Shown: positions 32,701-40,350, counted from the stretch's first letter. The stretch is DNA of 64,000 nt from Arion vulgaris (GCA_020796225.1 CM036755.1:18107317-18171316); one strand, 5' to 3'. Notes: a model not told the origin generated them from the sequence alone. Made by a program: numbers and translations.

Positions 32701-35700
32701 TAAGGACCCATACCTTACATAGTCTCTTAGACAACATTGTCCAGGTATCCAATTTCAGTTTTGTGACTGGGGAATCAGCTGTGTCACAGATGAGCAGATC
32801 TAGGTCACTGTGATGTGCTCTTCTTATTTTAAAATACTAATAATGATCGTCTGGATAGCATGAGGGATGTTAATAAAGTTATTTTCTTCTTCTTCCACTT
32901 TTAGACATCAGCTTGAACATATTCCGCTCAGGTTTTGCCGGGGTCCGCAAAGGAGCAAAAATAATAACAATGCGACATACAAGCCTTGTTGTAAGAGGCG
33001 ACTGAGGTAATGGCCTAGGGAAGCTACACTAGTAAATAAAAAGCGTAGCAGAAATTTAATGTGCCAGTCTAATTGTAGGCGCATAACTGACACAATGTAT
33101 AATTGCTTTTAGGCTTAGATCACATACAAATCACAAAGATGGTTTACCAAGTGGTCAATATGGAGCATTTGAAGAAAAAGAATGTGTTCAATGAAAGTAG
33201 TGGCTCTGTCTCAGGTTGTCAAGATCCCCACAGAACTTGTTAAGTTGGTGACCGCCGTATATCTGCTCCTCATATGCTGGATATCTTTGTAAACAAAATG
33301 TTCAGAAGCCATGTTGTCAGTGCTATAATCCCACTCATGTTGTTGATGCTACAATCTTACTCGTTGTCGGTGCTACAATCTCACTCGTTGTCGATGCTAC
33401 AATTTCACTCATGTTGTCACGCTACAATCCCACTCATATTGTTGGTGCTACAATCCCACTCATGTTGTCGGTGCTACAACCCACTCTATAAGTTTCCTAT
33501 TTTTTAGCTTGTTCTAAAGTTAGTATCTCAATATGTTATGGCATCAACAGTTTTTCTCCACTTTTCAATTACACTCACTATTTTTATAAATAGTTCAACT
33601 CTATGGGAAGAGGTCGGCACAAAAGGGGAAGCAGAAATCATAGGAATTATATCCTACAGAACTGCCCCAGTGTACAGACTTGAGAAGAAAGGTGGCCCAC
33701 CATTAGCGTCCAAGACAAACTGTATAGCGTGGCTGATAATCTGAGGCATACGGCTGCCTTTTTAGAGAACACGAAATCCCAATCTAGTGAGAATGCAGAA
33801 GAAGAAACTCTACTCTGCGGCCCTTCTTGCTGAAATCCTCTGTGACTGTTGTAGAAAGCATCATTTGCCATCATCTCAGTGAGGAGGTCCTTTTCTATCC
33901 ACATCATTGCATTGATAGAGCTGAAAGATGGCACTGCAACATGATGGAGTTTATTACGAATGTTTCTATGCATTTTAGCACAGAAAATAAACACTACTGA
34001 TGGCGCTGGCGCAGGCAGTGTCAAGATTACTTCACTAATGGTTTCTGGCCATTTTCTGTATTGTTTTTCAGGATATCCGGCATCCTACATTTCCTCAAGA
34101 AGACTCCATCTCCAGTTCTATTTAAGACATCGTCTTTTCTGTTCCCCTAGTGGGTTCCATTCTCATACCTGTCTAGTGACACTCAAATGTGTTTATACAA
34201 ATGAAATGAAAATCATGACATACCCTTCACAGGACGTTGCCATCAACCACAGTAAACGAATCGTTGATTTTCTAGGCACTGCTTATATGTTCAGTAGTTT
34301 ACCATTGCTTTCTGAATGGTAAGATTTATTTTTAGTTTGTAAAAATCCATGGGGAACAAATTTGCTTCCAAACTGCCCGTCATGGAATTTGAACCAGGTA
34401 CTCTTAGTATGTGATCAGGCTCACTATCGCTAAGCCACAGATACTGTCTGTCCAAATCCTTTTTTTCAAATACAGCTAATATGTCACATAGAACTTACCT
34501 TCACTAAGTTCATTCAAATACAGCTAATATATGTCACATAGAACTTACCTTCACTAAGTTTATTCAAATACAGCTAATATATGTCACATAGAACTTACCT
34601 TCACTAAGTTCATCCCCTGAAGACTGTGCTGCATCTTGTTGAAGTTTCTCTAGCAATAATTGCTGTCATAAGAAAGGTTAAAACTCCATAAAACAGAGGT
34701 ATCTTTGCAGTTAAAACCAATTCATAGATGATCAGTCATTTACACTGTAAATTTTGTCATGTGTCGATGACACTTCTCAATTTATAACAAACTAATTGAG
34801 AGTGATAGTACTCTTAAGTAGTTATAACACTTGCATTGGGGGACTCTATGGTGTGGAGGCTAGGTGCTCGCCTCTTGTTCAAAAGGTACTCGGTTTATTC
34901 TACTGTGGAGCCATCAGGATATTTTTCCAGAGATCCCTGATCTCAGTGCAGGTGAGATCAACTTCTGAATCATATCGGAGACGGACGATAAAACACGAGT
35001 TACATGTTCAAGTTGATCATCGATTTTCAACTGTCAAGGGTACATGGTAAATAAGTACATGTGAAATGTAGTTATACATCATATATCAACAGCACAGAGA
35101 CTCCCATCCAGCAATAGACTGTGAGGTGCCCGGCATAGAGATAAGTGATAGCCTGTGAGATGCCCAGCACAGAGACCATCATCCAGTGAAACTGTGAGAT
35201 GCCGAGCACAGACCTCCCATTCAGTGATAGACTTAAGACTGAGGTGTCCAGCACAGAGACGTCCATCCAGTGATTGTGATAGACTGTGAGGTACCCCCCA
35301 GAACTTAGAAGGGATGCACATACAACAATGATACTTATGAATACTTAACTAGCAAAACATTATTATTATTATGATCATATATAACATTTCTGATTTCATA
35401 TATGCAATTTTTTTGCAAATAGATGTATGGCAGATATATTGTGACTTGTTTAATAGAATTATGTGCGAAGAATGTGCGAAGTGCATTAAATATAATCTTA
35501 ATCCTTATCCAGATCTGTTATCCTGATACTTGTCTAAGTCTAATGTCTAGCAGATCGGAGAATTGTGGGACGCGCAAACTCCGCTTAACTAACCATGATA
35601 AACACAAAATTAAAACAATTAAAATACCGTTTAAAAGCATACACAAAATAGTTATGTCACTGTGACTTGTTTAGTCAATGTATATGTGACATGCATAGTA

Positions 35701-36020
35701 AAAGTAAGCTGCAATTAATTGGCTTCTATCCTGCTTCAAGTGGATTAAACTGTAACAATACTTCGTTTGAACTTTACATAATTCGTAAAACTAAACAAAC
35801 TATTTCTGCAGGGTGCCTCAGCTCTAGTCTGCAGTGAATCAATTTCACAGAATGCATACATACTACTTACTGCTTTTAAACGTTCTGTAAGTTGTGTTTT
35901 GCTTCCACTCTTGGAAAGGCCTCTTTTCTCCAGCTCCTTCTTAATATCTGTAACACGAAGTTCTGTGACTGGCGTCCCTTTTAAAGTGATCGTACTATAA
36001 GAGTCCTCTTCGGACGCCAT
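26571..36020 (-). CDS. ACIN1: Acinus (ACIN1-like), 5' part: five coding exons
   Basis: Minus-strand spliced gene, exons 35871-36020, 34599-34662, 32485-32504, 30436-30541 and 26571-26766. All four junctions have AG/GT sites and phases that join into one frame of about 178 residues. Residues 18-50 form a SAP DNA/RNA-binding motif (LRVTDIKKELEKRGLSKSG, then TERLKA). It matches the N-terminal SAP of Acinus, where the family reads LRVTDLK...RGLAKSGQK. The fourth exon's FVRQYLQQQQKNLE matches the conserved SFIKQYLEKQQ segment of vertebrate ACIN1. The last exon is Ser/Lys-rich and continues beyond a good donor. Acinus is a nuclear splicing factor that forms the ASAP complex with RNPS1 and SAP18 and binds the exon junction complex. 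The RRM-like and RS regions were not found. Confidence 0.85.
26840..27525 (+). mobile_element. LINE RNase H remnant with 3x ~30-bp expansion
   Basis: Decayed copy of the RNase H LINE. GAGCATGGTAGGGTTGTTG is repeated three times at 26872-26965. Next come the EVEAVT..., VSDFQS and GNERAD-like region and a terminal stretch RTECLRGRVRGVFNQRAT. The better copy is at 46790-47340. It lies just 5' (in genome order) of Acinus exon 5, outside the exon. Confidence 0.75.
27526..27805. other. Unassigned AT-rich spacer (Acinus intron 4)
   Basis: No gene or repeat recognised, apart from a (TA) run near 27773. Confidence 0.4.
27806..28515 (-). mobile_element. LINE RNase H domain remnant (jockey-like)
   Basis: The minus strand at 28258-28467 encodes NMVFLTDSLSDEHALEAKSA, then NLKRELARLFKKA. 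This is the RNase H segment with the TDS motif, followed (frameshifted) by SLWYCRQ/GIAGNES-type sequence to about 28240. The remainder to 27806 is the post-RNase H tail. Confidence 0.75.
28516..28861. other. Decayed repeat sequence
   Basis: Contains a very diverged SINE-A-like stretch at about 28570-28690 and a LINE-like stretch to 28860. It cannot be assigned with confidence. Confidence 0.3.
28862..29320 (+). repeat. Family H copy split by a family G insertion
   Basis: Family H sequence (TATCGATCACTTGTTAACCA ... CCAATTATG) is interrupted at about 28950 and resumes at about 29156 (CATCTACAAGTAAGCCAGCAC ... TAGGTCGCAGTGGTACTATT). The interrupting ~205 bp is a minus-strand family G copy with GGGCATTCCCATTCGTG and AGCAGCCATCCCAAAGTCC. 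Confidence 0.7.
29430..29665 (-). mobile_element. SINE-C copy
   Basis: Body colinear with 15745-15975 (AATGCCACCTGCTGAGAGTA; GACATCTGGAAAAAATGCAC). A B-box-like GGTTTGAATAC is on the minus strand at the right. A GAAGAAAGAAGAAGAAG tract is inserted near 29600. Confidence 0.7.
29685..29789 (+). mobile_element. LINE 3' tail fragment
   Basis: Matches the end of the minus-strand LINE at 21066-21160 (CGCACCGCCCTGTTTATGAC; GGAGTAGTCACATAGCAGAAG), ending GTTGATCGCAGAAGAAGAA. Confidence 0.75.
29802..30045 (-). mobile_element. SINE-A, full length, 12-bp TSD
   Basis: Flanked by the perfect repeat TTGAAGATAGAT (29790-29801 and 30046-30057). The minus-strand head reads CGTCCGAGTGGTTACCTGGG and the tail is CTTCTTTGCG in plus orientation. 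It interrupts an RNase H LINE that resumes at 30046. Confidence 0.88.
30046..30340 (+). mobile_element. LINE RNase H-family 3' tail
   Basis: GGGGACGTTCGTCGGTCTCT onward encodes SLRDCLLDEDTKIDVESIHQ, then CLRGRVRSLFNQRATGTIS. It is colinear with 47090-47340. Confidence 0.75.
30436..30541 (-). CDS. ACIN1: Acinus exon 4, 106 nt
   Basis: Encodes LQQDDKAGQSEFVRQYLQQQ and continues to KKQVE plus one base (phase 1 out). The SEFVRQYLQQQQKN part corresponds to the conserved SFIKQYLEKQQ of Acinus. The donor is the weaker GTTGGT at 30435-30430. Its phase joins exactly to exon 5 to give QVE-E-ERKRK. Confidence 0.75.
30600..31080 (-). mobile_element. SINE-B copy
   Basis: Tail GGTTGATTGACTGACAGG at the left. 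The body includes GTGCACAAACTCTGTC, GGACCTCTGTTTTATTGTCC and CAGGAATCTCTGGAAAAATA. The tRNA-like head is at the right (TATCTCTACACCATAGTGAC in plus orientation). It lies in Acinus intron 3. Confidence 0.8.
31130..31745 (+). mobile_element. LINE reverse transcriptase remnant
   Basis: The plus strand reads REEQAGFRPGISC before the SINE-A insertion. After it comes SIILEEYIEKQQPLILNFID then FKNAFDS, which is RT motif A with the catalytic-type Asp pattern. Frameshifts and stops follow. Confidence 0.8.
31232..31480 (+). mobile_element. SINE-A, full length, 9-bp TSD
   Basis: A 249-bp SINE-A flanked by ACACTAAGT (31223-31231 and 31481-31489). The head CGCCCAAGTGGTTACTGGGG is tRNA-like. The tail is GAACGCAAAGAATAAGAAG. 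It splits a LINE reverse transcriptase, whose frame is colinear across the two flanks. Confidence 0.9.
31780..32425 (-). mobile_element. LINE ORF2 C-terminal remnants
   Basis: Minus-strand segments: DKFNNQELLNRYCQEKF with WRWIGLTLRRDSE (post-RT motif) at 32206-32415, and MRKLKYPGYIKREKKGW with G/R-rich sequence at 31790-32000. Probably two LINE copies or one rearranged copy. Frameshifted. Confidence 0.65.
32485..32504 (-). CDS. ACIN1: Acinus micro-exon 3, 20 nt
   Basis: A 20-nt exon between TTTCTTTCAG and GTAAGTGG, both near-consensus sites. With the leftover base of exon 2 it encodes GKVPNIA and converts phase 1 to phase 0. Phase 0 is what the natural acceptor of the next exon (ATAAATAG|TTG) requires. 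Without it, exon 4 would need a weak acceptor 10 nt inside (CAACAAG|AT), which also keeps frame. Skipping is therefore a possible alternative form. Confidence 0.6.
32520..32870 (-). mobile_element. LINE RNase H remnant
   Basis: Strongly decayed. The minus strand shows TKLKLDTWT, then GVNGNKSADRLAGFA, the terminal RNase H motif. It aligns with 16380-16560. Confidence 0.6.
32895..33175 (-). repeat. Interspersed repeat family H
   Basis: Reverse-orientation family H: GTAAGAGGCGACTGAGGTA, GGAAGCTACACTAGTAAATA, ATTTAATGTGCCAGTCT. Confidence 0.65.
33176..33290. other. Unassigned spacer
   Basis: Nothing recognised. Confidence 0.3.
33291..33490. repeat. ~27-bp minisatellite, ~7 copies
   Basis: The unit contains GTTGTCGGTGCTACAATC then CCACTCAT. 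It is about 24-30 bp with length variation between copies. Confidence 0.8.
33600..34330 (-). other. Unrecognised 126-codon ORF and flanks
   Basis: Minus ORF 33647-34024 is one of the longer non-repetitive ORFs in the window. It shows MMWIEKDLLTEMMANDAF, then FQQEGPQSR, with no motif I recognise, no signal peptide and no clear splice sites. It lies in Acinus intron 2. It may be a fragment of a transposable element or a chance ORF. A tRNA-like GAACCAGGTACTC / GCTAAGCCAC pair at 34385-34440 suggests a SINE scrap next to it. Confidence 0.25.
34464..34613 (-). promoter_or_regulatory. Threefold tandem 5' splice site
   Basis: A ~50-bp segment (exon end AACTTAGTGAAG, donor GTAAGTTC, and intron to AGCTGTATTTGAAT) is repeated three times. 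This gives donors at 34598-34591, 34548-34541 and 34498-34491. Use of either downstream donor would add 50 or 100 nt and bring an in-frame TGA from the intron copy, so only the first donor gives the full protein. Confidence 0.8.
34599..34662 (-). CDS. ACIN1: Acinus exon 2, 64 nt
   Basis: Acceptor TTTCTTATGACAG before 34662, then 21 codons (QLLLEKLQQDAAQSSGDELSE) plus one base, then donor G|GTAAGTTC at 34598-34591. It enters in phase 0 and leaves in phase 1. The donor and the last ~20 exon bases are present three times in tandem (see 34464-34613). Confidence 0.8.
34835..35050 (+). mobile_element. SINE-B head-containing copy
   Basis: The head TATGGTGTGGAGGCTAGGTG is the SINE counterpart of the satellite core. 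Next come AAAGGTACTCGGTTTATTC and GATCTCAGTGCAGGTGAGATC. The copy stops at about 35050 without the 3' half. In Acinus intron 1. Confidence 0.75.
35085..35300. repeat. ~44-bp minisatellite, ~5 copies
   Basis: The unit contains CACAGAGACC(A/G)TCCATCCAGTG, then ACTGTGAG and GTGCCC-type phrases, with variable length. Confidence 0.8.
35301..35870. other. Acinus intron 1 proximal part, no repeat recognised
   Basis: AT-rich sequence between the minisatellite and exon 1, with no coding signal. Confidence 0.45.
35871..36020 (-). CDS. ACIN1: Acinus exon 1 (SAP domain)
   Basis: 50 codons from ATG at 36018-36020 to a phase-0 donor, GCA|GTAAGT (intron from 35870). The frame stays open slightly upstream of the ATG, but only via a TTG. 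The ATG context CAAAATGGC is a good initiator, and the start MASEED is similar in position to MAELEE of vertebrate Acinus. The SAP motif fills most of the exon. Confidence 0.88.
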
Positions 36021-36110
36021 TTTGCACACAAAAGTCAAAATCGGTTATTTCCGGATCTTCTGTAAATATTTGTCTTCTTCGATAACTGATCATCTCCATG
36101 GACTCTAGAT
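36013..36110 (-). promoter_or_regulatory. Acinus start-proximal region
   Basis: The initiation codon sits in CAAAATGGCGTC. This resembles both the YY1 core (AAAATGGCG) and the TISU element that directs initiation on very short leaders. About 30 bases upstream on the minus strand is CCGGAAAT, an ETS-type core. Both are common at housekeeping promoters. The motifs are seen; the function is inferred. Confidence 0.4.
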
Positions 36111-36470
36111 TAAATTTGGGAAGCATAAAATAATATTAGGAGATGTTTAATCATTCTTAATCTATTTTAATGAACGCTAATGTAATATACTCACATTCGG
36201 AATATTCCGTTATATTTTGCCCGGGACAGAACATGTTAAAATCAGTCAAAATTTGTACGTGCTCCATTGACTGTTTCATGTACATCTGTCAATGGAAATA
36301 TTTCTTGTTTGTTTTTGTTTGTTATGTGGAGGATTAAATGTATGATCAATGTGTCCACCTGATGTAACCAAAATAAGAAACGTTCTTATGTTGAAAGATG
36401 CATGCCTCTGCTTTAACTATGCTTTAACCCTGCTATGAAATAAACAAACTTCACCAGTAATATGTATTCC
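36111..36470. other. Region upstream of Acinus
   Basis: About 360 AT-rich bases with no repeat or gene recognised. It may hold the promoter. Confidence 0.4.
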
Positions 36471-37150
36471 ATTGAACCAAACATTCGAAACTCGCAGGCT
36501 TGGTAGATGCGTAATTACTAATGTTTACATAAGGTCAAAGAGAGGGAGAGACCTGAGAGAATATTGCGCTTTGGTACAACTTCTGTTCCTCCGGAATACC
36601 ATTTGTGAGCCGTTAAGCTGTAGCTCGATGATAGGGCCTAGCCTTTTCCCGAGTATTTTACATAATATTTTTCCGATGGGACTCAATAGCATTATTAATA
36701 TTCCTCTGTCATTCAAGAGGGCCTCCACCTCAGCATTAATCAGTGATTGATTATTTTGTTCGCAGTTTTTCTTAATAGATGTAATAGCGGTGAAAGCGGT
36801 CTGAAATTGAGGTGGCACAGCAATCCATTCCTCTCCTGTTTCAATTTCGGAAGGATCACATATTTTCCTAAGAGTATCTTCCGCCTGACTCAGCCATGAT
36901 CTTCCTCTCTTGAGTCTACACCCTTTCTCCTTAATGAGTTCTTCATGGAGAGGATGTTCCTTGTTTGCATTGAATCTTAGATATGATCGAACCCTCCAAG
37001 TTTCAATTTTGTTAGCAATAGTTGGGAGATCAAGAAGGAATCGCATTGACACTCCTGGTGTATCTTTGGTGCATCCCAGAATGATGCGCATAGCCTCATT
37101 CTGAATTCTTACCAGTCTTACTGTTTGCATCATCAATGACATCATCAATG
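36471..37150 (-). mobile_element. Chimeric LINE RT remnant
   Basis: The minus-strand ORF 36525-37148 reads from its start: RLVRIQNEAMRIILGCTKDT, then MRFLLDLPTIANKIE and RLKRGRSWLSQAEDTL, an RT thumb/connection region. Then, out of normal order, it carries SPIGKILCKILGKRLGPIIE and a QMVFRRNRSC motif, which belongs to the RT fingers and in an intact element precedes the thumb. The ORF thus joins two LINE pieces at about 36760. Confidence 0.7.
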
Positions 37151-38000
37151 ATACAGATGTGGTTATTTACACCGATGGTTCAGTCATTCGCCAACAGCGC
37201 CGTGCGTGGGCTTTTTCAGCACGCTCAGGAGGAAAAATAATAAGAGAGGCCAGTGGGGCCTACGCAACAACCACAAGTAGTTTGACAATGGAGGTTCAGG
37301 CGGTTACGGAGGCGGTGAAATGGTTGGCATCTCACAACTACTCTCGTTTTTTCATACTCAGTGACTCCATTAACATGATTTGTAAAGTCGAATCAGGAAT
37401 GGTGAGACGCAACTGGGTGGAGGTACTGGTGCAGACGGTGATCAGAGAAATCACCTTCATTTTTGTCCCTGGCACGCAGTTAGGGGTAATGAACGAGCTG
37501 ATAGATTGGCTGGTTTGGCTACAATATCAGAGGAAGCTGCCATGGATCGTAATGACATTCTTCACGCATTTAGAGAGTCTTTCCGAACAGAGGAGTTTCA
37601 GGGCTGTGAATCCCACTCGCTGACCAGATTGAAAGAGATGGGTGTCAATATTGATGAAGCCCGAAAAGAACGACATACTAAATATGCAAAGAGATTGATT
37701 AATCAACATCGAACTGGCGTGTTTGGCTGCTGGATTTGCTGAGGCGGAGATCGGAGCACCTATGGACATGTCCGGAGTACTATGATGATAGTCCTCATAT
37801 AACTGATAACTGATTCGTATGTCAACGAAGAAGCTAAAAGGGTATTCTCTATCTCGGCTGCGCAAGTTGTACATACCGATAGGTGTGGCAAGACAGGAAA
37901 ACCACGAGAGAAAACCCAGTAGATACATCATTCAACACAGAACGAGAGTTGTTAGCCTAAACACACTGAGATACATGCCTGTGAGGAGATCGGAGCAAGT
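37151..38000 (+). pseudogene. LINE RNase H domain, unit 1
   Basis: The plus frame from about 37150 has VVIYTDGSVIRQQRRAW (first catalytic Asp), TMEVQAVTEAVKWL (Glu) and FFILSDSINMICKV (Asp). These are three of the four RNase HI acidic residues. The frame shifts near 37480 and continues as MDRNDILHAFRESF, then RLINQHRTGVFGCWIC. The RT thumb directly to its left is on the opposite strand, so the element was inverted at about 37150. Confidence 0.85.
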
Positions 38001-38008
38001 ATGGACAG

Positions 38009-38195
38009 TGCCGGATTAGCCATATAGCAGAAGTAGCAAATGCTACGGGCCCCGCGTTTCTGGAGGCCCCGTGCCTAGAGCAGAAAATGTTTAACTTGTA
38101 AAATTTGGTTTAAATATGTTTTTAAACACAAAGCCTAGGGTCTCTTGGTAACATTTGCTACAGGCCCCGCACTGGCTTAATCCGGCTCTGACTTA
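38009..38195. mobile_element. Foldback / hAT-like MITE, unit 1
   Basis: Ends CAGTGCCGGATTAGCC and, inward from the right, CAGAGCCGGATTAAGCC. The inner arms AGCAAATGCTACGGGCCCC and GGGGCCTGTAGCAAATG are also complementary. No clear TSD. Duplicated at 39458-39644. Confidence 0.65.
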
Positions 38196-38199
38196 ATCC

Positions 38200-38358
38200 G
38201 GACTGATTATGGAGATGTGCGATGACGATGATCCTCAAATGAACAATGAATTTCTCTATATTCCACACAATCCCCTTTGCTACCTTTCTTCTTCCATATA
38301 AGAACTATTATTGCATTGTTCCAATCTTCTGATGTTTCTTGTGTGATCCAGAATTGGC
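38200..38358 (-). mobile_element. LINE RT-finger fragment, unit 1 (cut by duplication)
   Basis: The minus strand encodes FWITQETSEDWNNAIIVLI, then WKKKGSKGDC, the start of RT fingers. It is truncated by the duplication junction. The complete counterpart is at 39650-39900. Confidence 0.75.
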
Positions 38359-38598
38359 TTGAGTCTACACCCTTTCTCCTTAATGAGTTCTTCATGGAGA
38401 GGATGTTCCTTGTTTGCATTGAATCTTAGATATGATCGAACCCTCCAAGTTTCAATTTTGTTAGCAATAGTTGGGAGATCAAGAAGGAATCGCATTGACA
38501 CTCCTGGTGTATCTTTGGTGCATCCCAGAATGATGCGCATAGCCTCATTCTGAATTCTTACCAGTCTTACTGTTTGCATCATCAATGACATCATCAAT

Positions 38599-39449
38599 GA
38601 TACAGATGTGGTTATTTACACCTATGGTTCAGTCATTCGCCAACAGCGCCGTGCGTGGGCTTTTTCAGCACGCTCAGGAGGAAAAATAATAAGAGAGGCC
38701 AGTGGGGCCTACGCAACAACCACAAGTAGTTTGACAATGGAGGTTCAGGCGGTTACGGAGGCGGTGAAATGGTTGGCATCTCACAACTACTCTCGTTTTT
38801 TCATACTCAGTGACTCCATTAACATGATTTGTAAAGTCGAATCAGGAATGGTGAGACGCAACTGGGTGGAGGTACTGGTGCAGACGGTGATCAGAGAAAT
38901 CACCTTCATTTTTGTCCCTGGCACGCAGTTAGGGGTAATGAACGAGCTGATAGATTGGCTGGTTTGGCTACAATATCAGAGGAAGCTGCCATGGATCGTA
39001 ATGACATTCTTCACGCATTTAGAGAGTCTTTCCGAACAGAGGAGTTTCAGGGCTGTGAATCCCACTCGCTGACCAGATTGAAAGAGATGGGTGTCAATAT
39101 TGATGAAGCCCGAAAAGAACGACATACTAAATATGCAAAGAGATTGATTAATCAACATCGAACTGGCATGTTTGGCTGCTGGATTTGCTGAGGCGGAGAT
39201 CGGAGCACCTATGGACATGTCCGGAGTACTATGATGATAGTCCTCATATAACTGATAACTGATTCGTATGTCAACGAAGTAGCTAAAAGGGTATTCTCTA
39301 TCTCGGCTGCGCAAGTTGTACATACCGATAGGTGTGGCAAGACAGGAAAACCACGAGAGAAAACCCAGTAGATACATCATTCAACACAGAACGAGAGTTG
39401 TTAGCCTAAACACACTGAGATACATGCCTGTGAGGAGATCGGAGCAAGT
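38599..39449 (+). pseudogene. LINE RNase H domain, unit 2 (first Asp lost)
   Basis: Same as unit 1, except that the first catalytic Asp codon GAT is TAT (YTYGSV). The Glu and second Asp motifs are retained. The same inversion boundary lies to its left. Confidence 0.85.
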
Positions 39450-39457
39450 ATGGACAG

Positions 39458-39644
39458 TGCCGGATTAGCCATATAGCAGAAGTAGCAAATGCTACGGGCC
39501 CCGCGTTTCTGGAGGCCCCGTGCCTAGAGCAGAAAATGTTTAACTTGTAAAATTTGGTTTAAATATGTTTTTAAACACAAAGCCTAGGGTCTCTTGGTAA
39601 CATTTGCTACAGGCCCCGCACTGGCTTAATCCGGCTCTGACTTA
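39458..39644. mobile_element. Foldback / hAT-like MITE, unit 2
   Basis: Duplicate of 38009-38195. Confidence 0.65.
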
Positions 39645-39649
39645 ATCCG

Positions 39650-39920
39650 GACTGATTATGGAGATGTGCGATGACGATTAACCTCAAATGAACAATGAAT
39701 TCCTCTATATTCCACACAATCCCCTTTGCTACCTTTCTTCTTCCATATAAGAACTATTATTGCATTGTTCCAATCTTCTGATGTTTCTTGTGTGATCCAG
39801 AATTGGCTGAGTAACACGTGTAGCCAGTTTATTCCTACCTATTTGACTGCTTTGAGTAGGTCGGCAAGCATGTTGTCTGGACCTGGTGTTTTTTTTTTTG
39901 GTTTGTTTTTGTTTACATGT
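39650..39920 (-). mobile_element. LINE RT-finger fragment, complete
   Basis: The minus strand reads PGPDNMLADLLKAVK, then SQFWITQETSEDWNNAIIVL and the WKKKGSKGDC motif. This is the N-terminal part of an APE-type LINE reverse transcriptase. A poly-T run (39890-39899) borders it. Confidence 0.75.
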
Positions 39921-40090
39921 TGCTATTTTTACAGCATGTGTTTTTACAGCAAGTGTTTTACTTGGTTCTAGTTGTAAATTTATGTTTATTGTATTGTGAG
40001 TTAATTATGGGACTAGCTTAGGAACTCCAACAGTGGTTTCATTAATGTATGCTCATTGAATCATGGAAAGAGTCAACATTACTATTGGGA
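39921..40090. other. Unassigned spacer
   Basis: Nothing recognised. Confidence 0.35.
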
Positions 40091-40095
40091 TGTAA

Positions 40096-40128
40096 TCACG
40101 ACCGACTATATAATAGAGTCGGTCGTGA
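40096..40128. mobile_element. 33-bp palindromic mini-element, 5-bp TSD
   Basis: Perfect arms TCACGACCGACT and AGTCGGTCGTGA around a 9-base loop. It is flanked by TGTAA on both sides (40091-40095 and 40129-40133). The TCACGAC termini match the 109-bp element at 7466-7574, which also has a 5-bp TSD. Confidence 0.7.
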
Positions 40129-40189
40129 TGTAATTAGAATAGGGAAAATGAGAAAGCAGGTCACGTAATTAATCAGCTGTTAGCAGACA

Positions 40190-40350
40190 AAACAGGTGAT
40201 AGCCTTCATATGTTGTATATACACATGTATCTGTGCATCGTGGTGAGAAGTCGGGAAGCGGTTTACTTCCTGTATGAAGATGGAGGTTGAGACCGTTACT
40301 GTCACCCTCTAACCGCACTCTGAGACTATGTTTACAATCACAAGATGACT
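40190..40350 (+). mobile_element. LINE RNase H remnant (left part)
   Basis: ATGAAGATGGAGGTTGAGAC corresponds to the MEVEAVT Glu motif of the RNase H at 46833. It is decayed and interrupted by the next SINE. Confidence 0.55.

Larger units (their letters stand above)
36910..38358. repeat. 1,449-bp tandem duplication, unit 1
   Basis: Unit 1 of a head-to-tail duplication. The same sequence recurs at 38359-39807 with about six substitutions visible to me. It contains the RT thumb (minus), RNase H and tail (plus), a foldback element and an RT-finger fragment (minus). The junction reads AATTGGCTTGAGTCTAC, with a few bases of microhomology (TGAG). Confidence 0.95.
38359..39807. repeat. 1,449-bp tandem duplication, unit 2
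   Basis: Second unit. Substitutions visible against unit 1: 38623 (G to T), 39168 (G to A), 39280 (A to T), two at about 39679-39681 and one near 39701. The first turns the catalytic TDGS of RNase H into TYGS. Confidence 0.95.

Noticed and set aside
33274..33507. Leu/Ser/Gln-rich plus ORF
   Set aside because: It lies on the ~27-bp minisatellite and has no other support.
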